64,000 nt of DNA from Manis javanica. Its lineage: Eukaryota > Chordata > Mammalia > Pholidota > Manidae. The notes beneath the pieces were generated by a model. The model made no database searches. It worked only from the letters and a program-made list of their open reading frames with translations, and had not been told where the DNA came from. Made by a program: the position numbers and the translations under genes. The stretch is taken from the NCBI RefSeq assembly GCF_040802235.1, contig NC_133166.1, forward strand, positions 868,001-932,000, given 5' to 3'. Positions 1 through 11,971 of the stretch are shown one piece after another (positions within the stretch are counted from its first letter, which is position 1; every line of letters starts with the position of its first letter).

Positions 1-217
1 TCCTTTTCCCTTTGTCAACTTTTAGTCCATTCTAGGGTTCTGTGAGTCTGCTGGTGTTTTGTTCCTTCAGTTTCTGCTTTGTTCTTATGCTCCACAGATG
101 AGGGAAATCATTTGGTACTTGTCTTTCTCTGCCTGCCGTATTTCACTGAGCATAATACCCTCTAGCTCCATCCATGTTGTTGCAAATGGTAGGAAGAAAA
201 CCATCCATTTTTAATTC
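1..217 (-). mobile_element. L1 ORF2 3'-end fragment
   Basis: Read on the minus strand, this piece encodes the C-terminal end of L1 ORF2p (the residues around [12 protein letters not shown] and YQMISLICG) followed by the start of the 3' UTR. It is the same region that ends the two larger L1 copies in this window. The left end runs off the window, so its full size is unknown. It is a dead fragment. Confidence 0.85.
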
Positions 218-624
218 AGGTAGTTGTATGGGTTGAATTGTAACATTTAGATTGTACATCATTTGGAAATTATTATTTAACCATACATTATGTTTAAATA
301 TTAGGCTTTTTTCCCCCCAGGTGTTGATTTAGATACTGGAGATATAATGTGGCAAGTTCTACAATATGTACTTTCTCTCAGAGATAATGTTCCCATGAGG
401 GAAACTGACCATTATGATTTCAGATAATGGTAAATGCTATAAAGACAGTAAAAAAGGATGAAGTAATTGATACTAGCTCAAGAGATGGCTCTCTGATAAG
501 AGGACATTTGAGCTACTTTCTGAATCACAAGATGAGACTAACCATATCAAGGCCTGGGGCAGAACTGGGCAGGCCAATGGAATACTTAGTATAAAGGCAT
601 CAAGGAAGAATAGCTTACTAAATG
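218..624. other. LPXN intron, nothing recognised
   Basis: Intronic sequence of LPXN upstream of its penultimate coding exon. No exon, clear repeat or RNA gene was recognised here. Confidence 0.5.
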
Positions 625-815
625 TTTACTAATACTAAATGCCCTAACACTTACTAAATGCTTACTTGAGCCAGGTCCAATGCTAAAACACTTTACCTGC
701 ATTATTTAATGTATTTCCTCTAACAACCCTTTAAGATAGGAATCTATTATTAGCCTCATTTTGAATATACGGAAACTGAGTCTGGGAGAGTTTAAATCAC
801 AGTCCTCTTCTCCAA
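625..815 (-). repeat. MIR-type SINE relic
   Basis: The antisense MIR core is readable: a stretch resembling CAGGTCCAATGCTAAAACAC, then CATTATTTAATG and GGAAACTGAGTCTGGGAGAG. It is diverged, as expected of an ancient mammalian SINE, and lies in the LPXN intron just before an exon. Confidence 0.6.
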
Positions 816-867
816 CTTGGCTTAAGGTCTCAAACTCAACCGTGAATCCTTGATTTTGTCTCTCCAG

Positions 868-1016
868 GCTTCCATGAGAAGGACAAGAAGCCATATTGCC
901 AAAAGGATTTCTTAGCCATGTTCTCACCCAAGTGTGGGGGCTGCAACCGCCCAGTGTTGGAAAACTACCTTACAGCCATGGACACTGTCTGGCACCCAGA
1001 ATGCTTTGTTTGTGGG
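868..1016 (+). CDS. LPXN: Leupaxin, penultimate coding exon
   Basis: This exon encodes part of the LIM-domain region of leupaxin, a focal-adhesion adaptor of the paxillin family found in haematopoietic and other cells. The translation begins inside a glycine codon (phase 1) and reads FHEKDKKPYC, then CGGCNRPVLENYL, then HPECFVCG, with the Cys/His spacing of zinc-binding LIM fingers. The acceptor TCTCCAG ends at 867. The donor GT lies at 1017-1018, directly after a complete codon, and has an unusual C at position +3. The next exon continues in phase 0 with the residues expected after CG. Upstream exons lie outside the window. No frameshift or stop is seen. The identification comes from remembered leupaxin sequence and from the neighbouring OR5B genes. 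Confidence 0.93.
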
Positions 1017-1337
1017 GTCTGTATACTCACTTATCTTTCAGATTTAGGGTAAGTCAAGGGTTCTCCTCTCTGAGAGGCAGAACTGTATCTGGTAACAGGG
1101 TTCACAGCTTGGAATGAGGAATTAAGGTGGGCTTCCTAACGGGGACAAAAAACACAGCATCCATTGTGGGCATTTGCTTGTCTGTGTTGCAAGTGGGCAA
1201 GTAGCCTCCATTTATCAAGGAGCTGAGGAATTCCTACACCTGGCAGGTAACCGGCAGGACTTCCAAGGCTGGAAGGTCTCCTTCGATGATGCTTCACTTC
1301 CTCACACCTGTATTCCTTTTCTCTCTCTCACCCCCAG
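1017..1337 (+). other. LPXN: LPXN last intron
   Basis: A short intron of 321 bp. It starts with GT and ends in a pyrimidine-rich tract (CTCTCTCTCACCCCCAG) that gives a strong acceptor. The exons on both sides are in matching phase. Confidence 0.9.
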
Positions 1338-1607
1338 GACTGCTTCAGCAGCTTTCCTACTGGCTCCTTCTTTGAACTGGATGGACGTCCATTCTGTGAG
1401 CTCCATTACCACTGCCGCCGAGGAACCCTCTGCCATGGCTGTGGGCAGCCCATTACTGGCCGCTGCATCAGCGCCGTGGGCCACAAGTTCCATCCTGAGC
1501 ACTTCGTGTGTGCTTTCTGCCTGACGCAGTTGTCAAAGGGCGTCTTCAGGGAGCAGAATGACAAGACCTATTGTCAGTCCTGCTTCAATAAGCTCTTCCC
1601 ACTGTAA
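1338..1607 (+). CDS. LPXN: Leupaxin, last coding exon
   Basis: This exon encodes the final 89 residues of leupaxin and the TAA stop at 1605-1607. It completes one LIM domain ([24 protein letters not shown]) and contains all of LIM4 ([42 protein letters not shown]). The C-terminus ends in LFPL, as in the leupaxin I remember. Zinc-ligand cysteines and histidines are all present. In the family, the LIM domains target the protein to focal adhesions and to partners such as PTP-PEST; this is family knowledge, not visible here. Coding appears intact. Confidence 0.95.
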   Translation, partial: DCFSSFPTGSFFELDGRPFCELHYHCRRGTLCHGCGQPITGRCISAVGHKFHPEHFVCAFCLTQLSKGVFREQNDKTYCQSCFNKLFPL

Positions 1608-2180
1608 TCTCAGCTGAGCCCACAGTGTGTGCAGAGCCCCTGTACAACTTAAACCAGGAGAAGAAAGGATGTATTTGTTGTTCCTGACCTTCTGCTCAGT
1701 AGGCTTATAGAGAAAGTAAAGGTGATGAACAAATAAGGAAACTTCTAGATGTTACACGACTAAGCTTGTAGACTTAAGCTTTACATTTCTTATTTGAGGT
1801 CTTATTTTCTTTTTAAATCGGGTACTTGGATTTAGACCTGGATTTCGCTCTGTAGTGCCTCTGCAGATGTATGTTCCACAGGCACACGTCTCGTTTCCTC
1901 AGATTTCTCCCTTTTCACCCCTATGAGGACTCGGCTCACATCTTCCCTCCTTTGGCCCTCATACCTGGGCCTTTTCAAGCTTTTCACACTTCCCTGTGAC
2001 TCCCGTTCCCATAATCACTGCTGTAGACTTTCTCTCTGCTGTCGGGAATCATGATGCCACACTTAAGTTATTTGTATCTCCTTTCAGTGCATTTCTCTTT
2101 TTCAAGAGGAAGTAGATTTTAACTGGACAACTTTGAGTACTGACATCATTGATAAATAAAATGGCTTTCAGTTTTAATGG
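1608..2180 (+). other. LPXN: LPXN 3' UTR with poly(A) signal
   Basis: Non-coding sequence directly downstream of the LPXN stop. A canonical AATAAA at 2155-2160 is the first good polyadenylation signal, so I place the transcript end about 20 bases later. A second AATAAA near 2306 is an alternative end. The exact cleavage site cannot be read from sequence alone. Confidence 0.6.
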
Positions 2181-3693
2181 CTTACTGGCATGTTTGGAGA
2201 AAAACTTCCTGTTTCTCATGCTATACACTAGGTACTATGTACAATTCAATTTGTATCATACGTCTTGTTTACTTCTATGGAGTAGGCACCTTTCTTTTTT
2301 AAATCAAAATAAATTAGAAGGAGGGGCTCCTGTTCACTAACTTTTAATTTGGGCCCATAACATTTGTTTCATTTTATTTTTTCTACTTAGATGAGTGGGT
2401 TCTCTTAAAAGATGGAAAAGCTTCTTAAAATTGTTTTCATCACTTGTTTTACCTAAAGAGAAAAACTGGATCGCACTAGGCACTTGCAAATTCATATTTG
2501 CATATGTATGAATATCTCCAAAGTCATAAAATTATATATATTAAACATGTCCAGTTTTCTTATATAGCAATTTTATCTCAATGAAGCTGTTTTAAAAAAT
2601 GAAGCATGCATCTTCCCCAGCTTCACCATTGTCTCAGAAAGACAAACAAGATTGCAGCGGGGATCTCAGGAAAGATGCTACAAAAGAGCATTGGGTCATT
2701 TTGCATTTTGGCTTAGGAAATCCAAGCCCCAAAGAAAATCTCTGTTTAATTATTTGTTCCTCTGCAAAGTAGTATAAGTAAATTTGTAGAAAAGCTTGGA
2801 AGGCTATTTAAGAATCTGACATTCTCATGTCCTATCTCAAGTAAGCTTCAGAGGGAGTCATGCTTCCTTAAGAAAGATATTGATAAGATCCACACTGTAT
2901 CTTTCTTATCATGGTCTTGAAAATAATTGTAAGATTGTTATAAAAAGTAAAATAGAGGTGAAGTTTCTGAGGAAAATTTCCTCACTGGAGGTATTTTTTA
3001 AAAATAGGACCAAGCTTAGTATCTTTAGATTGACGTGGGAACAGAATTTCTTGGGAAACTGCAATCAATCAAATGATTCTTGCTAAGCTCTACCAACACT
3101 GTCTCCTTTGTGGGAATGTGTGATAATGGGGCTTGGAGAGTTCAAAGGAAGTGGTAACAATTAATTCCATAAAATAACTCCAAATGCATCCAAGCTCTGT
3201 GGGAGGCCACACAGGGAGCCACCTGGCCTTCTGTCCTCTTTGGCTGGCTTAGAGTACCAGACTGAGCACAACAGGCCTCCTTCTAAACAGTGTGTCTGCA
3301 CTCGGCGATATCATATGCAGGTGTTACATGACAGGGTTCACGGTCACTGTGGCAATCGGACAAGATCAGCTTGGGGTTTTAGCCCTTAAGAAATAACATT
3401 AAGGTGCTAATACCTTTTTAAAAAAGGATTAGCTATTTTGAGATTTCAGTAGAATCTATGTATTTTAAACTGTCAGAGTTCACTAAGTACAATTAAGAAG
3501 TAAAGACTTCTTCTCACAATGAACATCGGTGGTTATATTTGTTCAGAAGGGGATGCTGCCTCAGGACCAGTGTCTTAGCAACAAGGAAACGGCTCACAAA
3601 TAAAAAAGTTCTCCCTTAAAAAAACAAAACAAAACAAATGCAATTACTCAAACTGATTGGCAGGTAGATACCTACTGACTCTTGGCTCAGAGT
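2181..3693. other. Intergenic, nothing recognised
   Basis: AT-rich sequence downstream of LPXN. It contains only short open frames with no recognisable protein. An A-rich simple stretch lies near 3620-3640. No gene or RNA is supported. Confidence 0.5.
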
Positions 3694-3824
3694 AACTTCT
3701 AGCTTTTTTTTTTTTATACGTAATGGAATACTATTCAGCCATAAGAAACAAACAAATCCTACCATTTGCAACAACATGGATGGAGCTGGAGGACATTATG
3801 CTCAGGGAACTTCTAACTTTTTTA
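3694..3824 (+). mobile_element. Tiny L1 ORF2 fragment between direct repeats
   Basis: About 90 bases (3718-3806) match the L1 ORF2 end on the plus strand (ATGGAATACTATTCAGCC, then ACAACATGGATGGAGCTGGA). The fragment follows a T-run and is bounded by near-identical repeats, AACTTCTAGCTTTTTT at 3694 and AACTTCTAACTTTTTT at 3808. It has neither the L1 3' UTR nor a poly(A) tail. Confidence 0.7.
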
Positions 3825-5479
3825 AAAACAAAAACAAGCTACCTCAGAGAACAGGGCTTGTCACCAGCAAGCATATCCATTTACACGTGACTTTGCTGTA
3901 GACTGGGAACTCTGTCCTCAAAGAGGAATCGCTCAATTAGTTTAGCGAATTATTCTTTGGAATAACTATATATAGAGTCCTTGGAGGTGATCCTTTGATA
4001 GAGACAACACTTTTACCTTTTGATGCGAGTTCTAGCATGTATACTTCTCTTAAAATTCTAGGATGGCTGCCAGCCACATCCTGCCTTTTTCATGACCAGT
4101 GGAGGGTCATGAAAGACCCTTTTTCTCCAGCTTCACAAGCAGAAATCCTGAGATTCATCCTAACAGGACTAGCTTAGTTCACACACCCACCAGTGATTTT
4201 TGCAGGGATACTGGATTGTGCAGCTTGTCTTAAATCAAACGGAACCATTCCTAGAATTAGGGACAGGACTAAGTTCCTGAAAGCATGGGGCTGTGTGGCA
4301 GAAATGTGAATACTTTAAAAATCTGGGAACTGGTAAGAAAGGAGATAATAAATCTCAAATTCATATGATCATTATGTTCAAAAGCAAAAATATGAAAGTG
4401 TTTTTGAGTTTTAAGGTAACAGAGCAAATAAGCCAAGTAGGTATTTCCAATGCCCTGAGGGAACATGTCTGAGAACTTTGTAGAATTCAAAAGCAGAGGA
4501 AAGCCAGGAAATGGGGTCGTGAGGGATGGGTGGCAGAGGTACTGGTCTGCCCTGGGCCCTAGGGGCATAGCATTAAGAAACATCAAAATCAGTCTGGGGA
4601 TATGAAAAGGGAGATCTTCCAGCTGAAATAAAGATGAAGAGTGAAGGCTTTCTTTAGGGGCAGGTCTCTTCAGCATAAGCAGGTCCTTAATAAGGGCAGA
4701 GGTGGCAGCCACTGAAATATGGGACTAAAAAAGTGACTACCTACCTCCAAAATACTGTGGAGGCTGTGTTACTAGATAAATCTCACCATTGGGGGAACAC
4801 GTAAGTGCTGAGAACACAGAACTCAAAGTAGAAATGGAAATCTACTGGGATCCACTGGATGAAAAGAAAGAAATCTCACCTAGCAGCTACTGCCTGAATT
4901 ATGCTTGTTGCAAATTTGTAACTGTGCCAGGAAGCAGCAATGTCTGAAATTTATTCTGTAAGAAAGAAGGCAGTTTATGTAGGAGGCTTCTCCTTCCCAG
5001 ATATGGTAAATGCAAACTGCTTAAATTAGTTTATTGTGGGAAGATGGGTCCTAACTGAGTTTAGGTTCACAGACCATGGATTCTGGACAACTGGTTAGAC
5101 TTCCTGGCATCCTGGTAGGAGCAATCTAATCTTCCTTCCTAGTCTGGATATCACCACATATCAACAAATACTGTATGCTAGGAATAACATTTTCCTGGGA
5201 TAACTACCCCAATTCTACTGAGATGGTATCTCAGATCACAGATGGTGATGGAACTACTCCCATAGCTGAGAATAAGTGGACCAATAAATCAAACAGGACT
5301 TCACTTCCTTGAAACTTAAATTATGTTAACTTGAATTAATTAAAGTTAAACCTTAAATATGTTCTCTGGGCATAATTGGGGATGTGAAACAATAGGAGAC
5401 ATTTCTCAGCAGTATTTATTTATTTATTTCAGTCTAGTTTTGAGACAGGAACCATGGGCTTAGACAGAGTAGGGTGAGG
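3825..5479. other. Intergenic, nothing recognised
   Basis: No supported gene. The longest open frame, on the minus strand at 4269-4712, gives a protein with no recognisable domain and no synteny support, so it is treated as chance. Confidence 0.5.
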
Positions 5480-6125
5480 GCCTCCAGAAAGAGCAAAGCA
5501 AGATAATCCATTGTGGGATTTGCTTTGACCTGCTGGAGGGCCCAGCTTGTTTTTCTGACTTTACCTAGGTGCTGCTTTTCTTCCTCCAGCCCTAAAGAAA
5601 TGATTTGCAACCTGGGCAATGTAGCAAGCAAGCCCAAAACAACATAGTAAAAACAAGAAGGATTCCATCTTGAAAATAAGACTGCATCTTAAAACCCAAT
5701 TAGTTAAAAAGTAAGTTTCTTAACATATTCTTTAACAGACAATAACTCAGCCCACCTTGGAAGCAAAGCAGGCAGCCTTGAGTGATATGCTCCCAGACCA
5801 GGAAGCTGCTATCCTGGGAGGAAATCAGAGCAGTACATTTCTTGTAACTCAGAAGACTAATAAGAAACTTAATGTTTCTTCAAAGATGAACATTTTGGAA
5901 CCACTTAGCAAGTGTACATCCCTAGCCCTTTGTCTCTCAACTGCCTGTAAAACCCCTAGACACCACACGGCCCCAGAGCTGTCTTGTCCCCTCCCAGTGT
6001 GAGCCAGGGGCTCTGTCCTCTCACTTTATCTCTAAGTAAAAGCCTCTCACTTGCTCTCCTACCTTGAGTGTTTGCAAAGTTCATTCTTCACTCCATGAAC
6101 AAGAACTCTGGCATCAGTTTCTTCA
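5480..6125 (+). mobile_element. ERV LTR-type repeat, plus strand
   Basis: The stretch around 5590-5760 (CTTGAAAATAAGACTGCATC, then ACAGACAATAACTCAGCC) is the reverse complement of part of the repeat near 61,660-61,870, so this is a copy of the same family. Its right half looks like an LTR R-U5 end, with pyrimidine-rich blocks (CCTCTCACTTGCTCTCCTAC), a weak poly(A) signal AGTAAA near 6035, and a terminal part ending in AACAAGAACTC. Boundaries are approximate and no target duplication was found. Confidence 0.55.
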
Positions 6126-8214
6126 CAAGGAGCTGCGCTGCTCCCATCTTTGGTCCAGGTGGCTTAGGGGGGCTGACTTTACTGTCAGCCTCTGGGACAG
6201 ATACAAGTCTCGGTCCGAGCAGTAAGCATACTTTGTCCTTCTGGACTAACGTGATTGGATCGGGGGTAGACATGTGACCTTAGCAAAGCCAATCAGATTG
6301 GTCCCCAGGACCTTTGTGGAATTAACTGGGAAAGAGGTATTATCATTTTGTTGGAATTCCAGCCACTGCTGCTGAAAAATATCATTATCATCACTGATAA
6401 GTAGCCTACCTGAGGAGGAAGCCAACACAGAGGAAAGCAGGGCTGGGTCATGAAGGTTTTTGAGCCACTCAGTCTTACCATGTCAGCATCTTAATCCCAG
6501 ACTTGAAAGTTATGTGAAGAAATAAATTCTCTTTTTTGCTTAAGAAGATTTGTGTTGAAAACTGTCACTGATTAACTGGGTAAGCAGAACAGACATATTC
6601 TCTCTTTTATAAACTTGAAGTATTATGAAAGAATGAATAAATGAATGAACAAATAAACTCAATAGTGGCCCGGTATGTACATTGCATGTCACTGTGATAG
6701 GCAAAAAGTATATATAATCATTTGCCAATGCTTTTTAAAAGAGCACAGCAAAACACTGTGTTTTAGTCTGAGGCATACTGTGGAGGGCTCATACACTTAG
6801 AATACAAACTTCTTGTTCCTGCCCAATTTGTTAGTAAAATCGAGCAATGTCTATCAGTATCACCAAGGGGGAGAAAGAGGGAAGGATACTGTCATCCTCT
6901 GAGATGTAAAAATGTGTTCGAAATCATGTTATAGATGCTTTGTCTAGTGCTTATCCATAGACAACTATTAAATCTTTAAAAATGTTGCTGTAATGCTGTC
7001 TATTTGTAGTGAGAAATAGTTCCTAAAAATCTTGACATCCTACTTGCAAACAAAAACGACAGAAAATTTAGAGCATGATGATAGAATTAGACTTACATTT
7101 ACCCTGAAAGTCGGTAACTTGAAGAAAACTGGGTTTACAAGAGGTGGAGGAAGAAAACGAAGACTGGTGCTGTGGTTCTGAGCAGAGAGCGTAGGGACAC
7201 TTTGTGGTGCTTTGAGGTGGAGGGTGATGTGTTCATTACGTCCAACAAAACTTGGAGATTATGACTTCACCTCTCCAGGTGCGCTCGCATTTTCAGACCT
7301 GTGTAAGAACTAGTGGAGGCTCAAAAATAAAGTGAGGAGTTTATAGGGAGAGAGATTTTCCTAAAATAACTTGAAGGTTTTGAAAGAGATGGAAAATAGG
7401 AGGGGAGAAAACTGTAGAATACATAAGAGAACTTGGGAGTTAGGCGATGTAAGATCCCCAGGGCTTTCAGCAAAGGAGGAAATCCGGAAACAAGAGGGTG
7501 ACATGGAATGCGCTCTGTGTCAGGAAAAGAAAGGCAGTGGGTGTGTTGTGGGGGATCTGTTACTCAGTTAATCCCCTCATACAAACTGCCTGGGGAAGTT
7601 ACCATTGTCAGAGTCTCTTAGTTTAGGTTTTTCTAGAAGTGGATCCTGACATTAGGATTTCTCTGCAGCTGCTAATTAGAAATTGATTTCTGGATGTACA
7701 GATATGACAGTGTTGAGATAGCAGAGGAAAGCAGGCAGTTTGGTGTGCATTAACAGGCTACTTCTGTGCAAAGCTGGAGCTCAATATTCTTGAGAACCTC
7801 TGGGGTTTATTTTAGGACTCATGGGATGCCAACCAGTGCCCCTACCTCACCTCTGCCTCCTCTCCTTGCCCTGTATGCAAGCTGGACATGCTTCTGTGGC
7901 CCAAGAAAGCCCGTAGTCTAGATTACAGGTGACAGAAAGCATGACTGTATTTCAGGAAGCCTCAGTGTGCACCTAACAGTGAGGGACAACAGATATGTGT
8001 GGGGTACTGACAGCATCTGTTGGGGAAAGTTATGAAAGGGTAAGCATATAAAAGAAATTCACTGGAAATATCTTTGAATCACAATACTTTTGAGTGCAAG
8101 GTAAGCAATTTGTTCACAAAGCTTTACAATATTCCCAGCTTTCGCAAGCTTACTGCGTTTCCTCTAGGGCAGTAATGATGGTGGAGATTGAGGAAGGAAG
8201 ACAATGGGCAAGAA
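6126..8214. other. Intergenic, nothing recognised
   Basis: Only short chance open frames on both strands. No repeat family, exon or RNA gene was recognised with confidence. Confidence 0.45.
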
Positions 8215-8405
8215 TGTTTTTTAACCTTTCTTTTTATGGAAGTGTAGTTGGCATACAATATTATACTGGCTTCAGGTGTACAGCAAAGTGACTGGACAAT
8301 TATATACCTTGTGAAATGCTCACCCCGGTGAGCGTACTGCCATGTGTCACCACACTACGATGTTTCCATACTCTTGGGTCTTTTCCCTATGCTGTACTTT
8401 AGCCA
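8215..8405 (-). mobile_element. Old L1 3' UTR fragment
   Basis: The sequence (GGAAGTGTAGTTGGCATACA, TTCAGGTGTACAGCAAAGTG, CCCTATGCTGTAC) is the antisense of the common laurasiatherian L1 3' end. The same block appears in plus orientation at 19,846-20,050. It is diverged and truncated. Confidence 0.75.
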
Positions 8406-8664
8406 AGGATTATCATTTCCATTTGACCTATGGAAAAAGTGATCGGTTACGTGAATAGGCCATGATCACCGAAGTTCAGTGATAGCACTAGAACCGGACC
8501 AAAGCTTGCTTAGTCCTTGCCTGGGACACTTTCTCTTAGGCTCTACATCAACAGTGTAAGGCACATCTCAGAAATAAGCCCGGGTAGTGAATTTCCAAGG
8601 GACCAGGGGAGGGTGCTAGGGTAGGAAATTGAGCCACTGCTGTGGCCTATGTGGTTTTTTTCCA

Positions 8665-8885
8665 AGAACTGTACCCTTGGCACCAGGCAAATCAAAATTC
8701 AAATACTGATTCTGCCATTTATGAAGTGTGTAAACCTTGGTTAAGCCACTTAATTTCTGCAAACTACAGTTTCATACTATGCTAAGTGGGGGTAATAATA
8801 CCTCCCACATGGTTTTGCTGTGAGGATTCACCAAGATACTAAGTAGGAAAGGGCTTTGCAAGAGCCATACATAAGAGGCATTAAT
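8665..8885 (+). repeat. MIR SINE relic
   Basis: Sense-strand MIR features are visible in order: TCTGCCATTTATGAAGTGTG, GTTAAGCCACTTAATTTCTG, GGGGGTAATAATACCTCCCA and TGTGAGGATTCACCAAGA. It is an ancient tRNA-derived SINE, non-functional. Confidence 0.75.
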
Positions 8886-9308
8886 AAAATAGTCCAGGAG
8901 GCATGTGAAGAAGTCAGCATAGCTTCTATATGTACATTTCCATGGAGACTGAAACATAGCAGGCTTTTAGTTGTTTTTGTATGATTTTAGACATCTTTTT
9001 TAAGGCACAGGATGAAAGCTGATGGAATTGAAAATGCTGGGGATTAAAAGAAGAGCTTGAGTTTGAGCTCATAATCTTCCTTTGCAGCCACATATTGACA
9101 AAATAATGCTCAAGAGTGAGTGATTTCTATGGTGCAGGAAATCCATCCAGTTAGTTGTTTGCTATAGACAGAAAATAGCTAACCAAAGTTAAGGAAGCAG
9201 AGCCACAGAAGAAAAGTTCCGGAACCTTCCAATGTCATGATTTTCACTGCCTGTCAATGGCCAAAGCATAATTCCAGGGAAATTCCCAGGAAAACCCTTA
9301 GCCTCATT

Positions 9309-9680
9309 CTTACTTGCGTTAGTTTGCTAGGGATGCTGTAACAAAATCCTAGGCTGGGGGCTTAAACAACAGAGACTTATTTTCTCATGGTTCTAGAGAC
9401 TGGAAGTCCAAGGTCAAGGTGCTGGCATGTTTGGTTTCTCTGAAAAGCTCTCTCTCTTTGGCTGCTTCTCAGTATCTTCGTGCAGCCTTTTCTCTGCGTG
9501 CCTCCCTAGTATGTGTTCCTCTTCTTATAAAGACACCAGTCCTATTGGATGAGGGCCCCACCCTATGTCCTAATTTAGCCTTAACTATCTCTTCAAAGGC
9601 CCTGTCTCCAAACAGACACACTGGGCATTAGAACTGCGAAATGCGAATTTTACGGGAACATAATTTCAGTCCAAAACATT
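9309..9680 (+). repeat. Ancient interspersed repeat, family not assigned
   Basis: It opens with GTTAGTTTGCTAGGGATGCT and continues with TTAAACAACAGAGACTTATT, GACTGGAAGTCCAAGGTCAA and CTTATAAAGACACCAG. I recognise this as a widespread mammalian interspersed repeat but cannot name the family with confidence from memory. It is diverged and short open frames in it are chance. Confidence 0.65.
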
Positions 9681-9797
9681 ACTTAAATGAACACAGTAGC
9701 AAAGATAAAATTCTACCTGCTTTTTTTTTTCTTTACCAGCTAGATGGTGCCACTCTGTTAGCTAATCCCAAACTCACCAAAGGGCACATTTTGATGT

Positions 9798-10440
9798 TTT
9801 TTTTTTTTTAGATACTTTATTACCTCCACAGGTGATAAAATCCCAGAGCCACTGTTAGGCACATAAATACAGACCCTGCTCAACATTTAGTATCATTAAG
9901 CTTGTGTGACTCGTGCATGGTTTTGAAACCAGCAACTTCTGTGTCTAGCTTCTCGTCTGTTGGGATGAGGGCTCCATTCTGCAGGTCATGCAGCACCACC
10001 ATTTCTGTCCTCAATTCCAGCAGCTTTCTTTCATTCAATGAATATAACTCTCTTACTCTGTTCTTTTCTAGATAGAAGTCTAATTTGGTATCTGTTTGGA
10101 CTCGATCGCTTCATCCATTACCTGTTATTCTAACTGATGCAGTTCAAGTTTTATTTTCACACTTTCTGCTCTGAGGGATGAACATTTATTATTCTCCAAA
10201 ATAATCATTTTCTTATTCACATTAGCAGTCTGAGAATGATTTGCTGAAAAACGGTCTCCAGCTGCATCTCAATCACCACATATTTGTAGATGGTATTCCT
10301 GGTGGTCTCCATGCTCTTGACCAAGGCAGATTTCATGATTTCAGCTTACCGGGGAGTAAACCCATTTGCTTTGAGTCCATATATTTAGTCATGGTTCCTG
10401 CTTAGTATGGTTCATTTGGAACTGATATACTTGAGCTGTA
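9798..10440 (-). pseudogene. CCDC90B: Processed pseudogene of CCDC90B
   Basis: Read on the minus strand, the 3' part encodes a run like LYSLNERKLLELRTEMV, then LHDLQNGALIPTDEKLDTEV, then AGFKTMHESHKLNDTK. These match the C-terminal coiled-coil region of CCDC90B, a mitochondrial inner-membrane protein related to the calcium-uniporter regulator MCUR1. Upstream, residues like NTIYKYVVIEMQLETVFQQI match the middle of the same protein. The copy has several stops and frameshifts, no introns, an AATAAA (minus strand) and a poly(A) tail seen as a T-run at 9798-9810. A possible target duplication is GCACATTTTGATGTTT next to the tail and GCATCATTTGATGTTT near 10,533. This is a dead retrocopy made by L1 machinery. 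Parent identity rests on recall; MCUR1 is the main alternative. Confidence 0.8.
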
Positions 10441-11947
10441 GATGAAAGGTGGAGAAGACTTCATGATGTGGGTCTGACTTCACGTGTGGGTTTCCATCCC
10501 AGTTCCATTGCTAACTTGTTCTGTTCCACAGGCAGCATCATTTGATGTTTGATCAATTGTTCACTGACTCAGTGAACATGAGCATCTCTTTTGAGATGCT
10601 TCGTGGTACTGAAAGTTGCCTTAGGAGGGTAGCTGTACAAGTGAGAAGTATTTTTTGGATGTTTGTGTGCTGAGAGGATGAAGGTCACAGAGATGCAGTG
10701 ACTGGAGACTTAAGATGAAGGCTAAGATGAATTAGAAGATTTGAGACCATAATTTGATTAAAGTAGCTTCTGAAGGAGAAGGGTGAGATGGAGGTAAGAG
10801 CCCAGATGACAGTGTTATCCTTGGAAATAAGGGAGGTCCATCTTCTTTGTGTTTATGCATGCAAACGTGTTGAGCTACAGCTGATAGATGCTGGCTGCCT
10901 TTTCAAAAGCAGGAGTGAGATGTATTTCAAGGCACCAAATTCAACTGTTCCTTTTCATTTTTCACTAACAAATAAGCCCTCAGGGTTTAGAAACTTACAA
11001 ATAGATAATTTTCCATATTTGTCCCTAATGAGAAGCATATTGTGCTTTTTTAAAACTACCGTGTCTGGAGATCTGAATACTAGTTTGGTGAGTTAAGGAC
11101 AAACAAATTCCTCTTACATAAGCTGCTCAAGTGACATCTCTGTGCAGTTTACTAAATAGAGAACTGGATAGTATTTACATAATTCAGTAGCTATGCCGAC
11201 GACAGGTTCTGTCCTAAGTTTCAGGAGAAAGCCTAAGATGAGTAAGACAGTCTCTGTCCTCAAGAAGCTTAGAGTCTGAGAAGGGTCACATCTTTAGTCC
11301 TAATATGGGCTTGTCCATATAGGATGATTTCTTCCCTGCCAGGGTAGTGAAAGACTCTGGAATATGGGCTGGGAGAAGCAAAGGTATTAGGTTCTGGGAA
11401 AGGAAACAAAAGGAGACAGAAAACATATAGAACTAAATATTACAAGGCTCTTTGGAAAAGCATTATAATAGAAGGACACACATATGATTTTTATAACCTT
11501 GGAGAAACCTGCATGCTGGAGAGGGCTTTAGTTTGAATCTACAGGAGAACTAGATAAAACTGGGGTATTCCAATCTGTGGAGAAAGCATGAAGTAAGGCA
11601 AATGAGAAAAATGTGCATGGTGTGGTAGGTGGAGAAAGGGGCTTCTTTATTGGGGGTCTACTATGTGCCAGACACTATGTGAGGATAGAAGGTAGAATTC
11701 TTGGTGCTTATAAAGAGACATAAAGCTGGGAAGATTGGTTGGGGCTTGTTTACATTAAATGTCAGGCTGGGGAGGCGGCACGTTGTCTGAGAGGCAACAA
11801 GCAAGTCATAGGGTTTTGAAGAGAGTAAACTGAGGAGAGAGTGGGGGGTAGTGGGGGGCGTGAGCATGCATCAGCTGAGCTCCCAGGCTTCCCTGTGCAG
11901 GCTCCGTTGTCCCGTGGGATTGTACTTACAAAACACAGATCCGAGAT
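10441..11947. other. Intergenic, nothing recognised
   Basis: This stretch up to the L1 insertion holds only chance open frames. A possible 5' duplication of the CCDC90B retrocopy lies near 10,533. No gene was recognised. Confidence 0.45.
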
Positions 11948-11962
11948 AAAATTATTAATAAT
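11948..11962 (+). repeat. Target-site duplication, 5' copy (L1 copy 1)
   Basis: AAAATTATTAATAAT lies immediately before the L1 5' end and is repeated perfectly at 20,056-20,070. The junction T/AAAA fits the L1 endonuclease cleavage preference. It is AT-rich, but a 15-base perfect match exactly at both ends is unlikely by chance. Confidence 0.85.
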
Positions 11963-11971
11963 GGGTTGGGA

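Noticed and set aside
4269-4712. A 147-codon minus-strand frame
   Set aside because: No recognisable domain, no synteny support with LPXN or ORs, and no splice or poly(A) context. A frame of this length occurs by chance in 64 kb.
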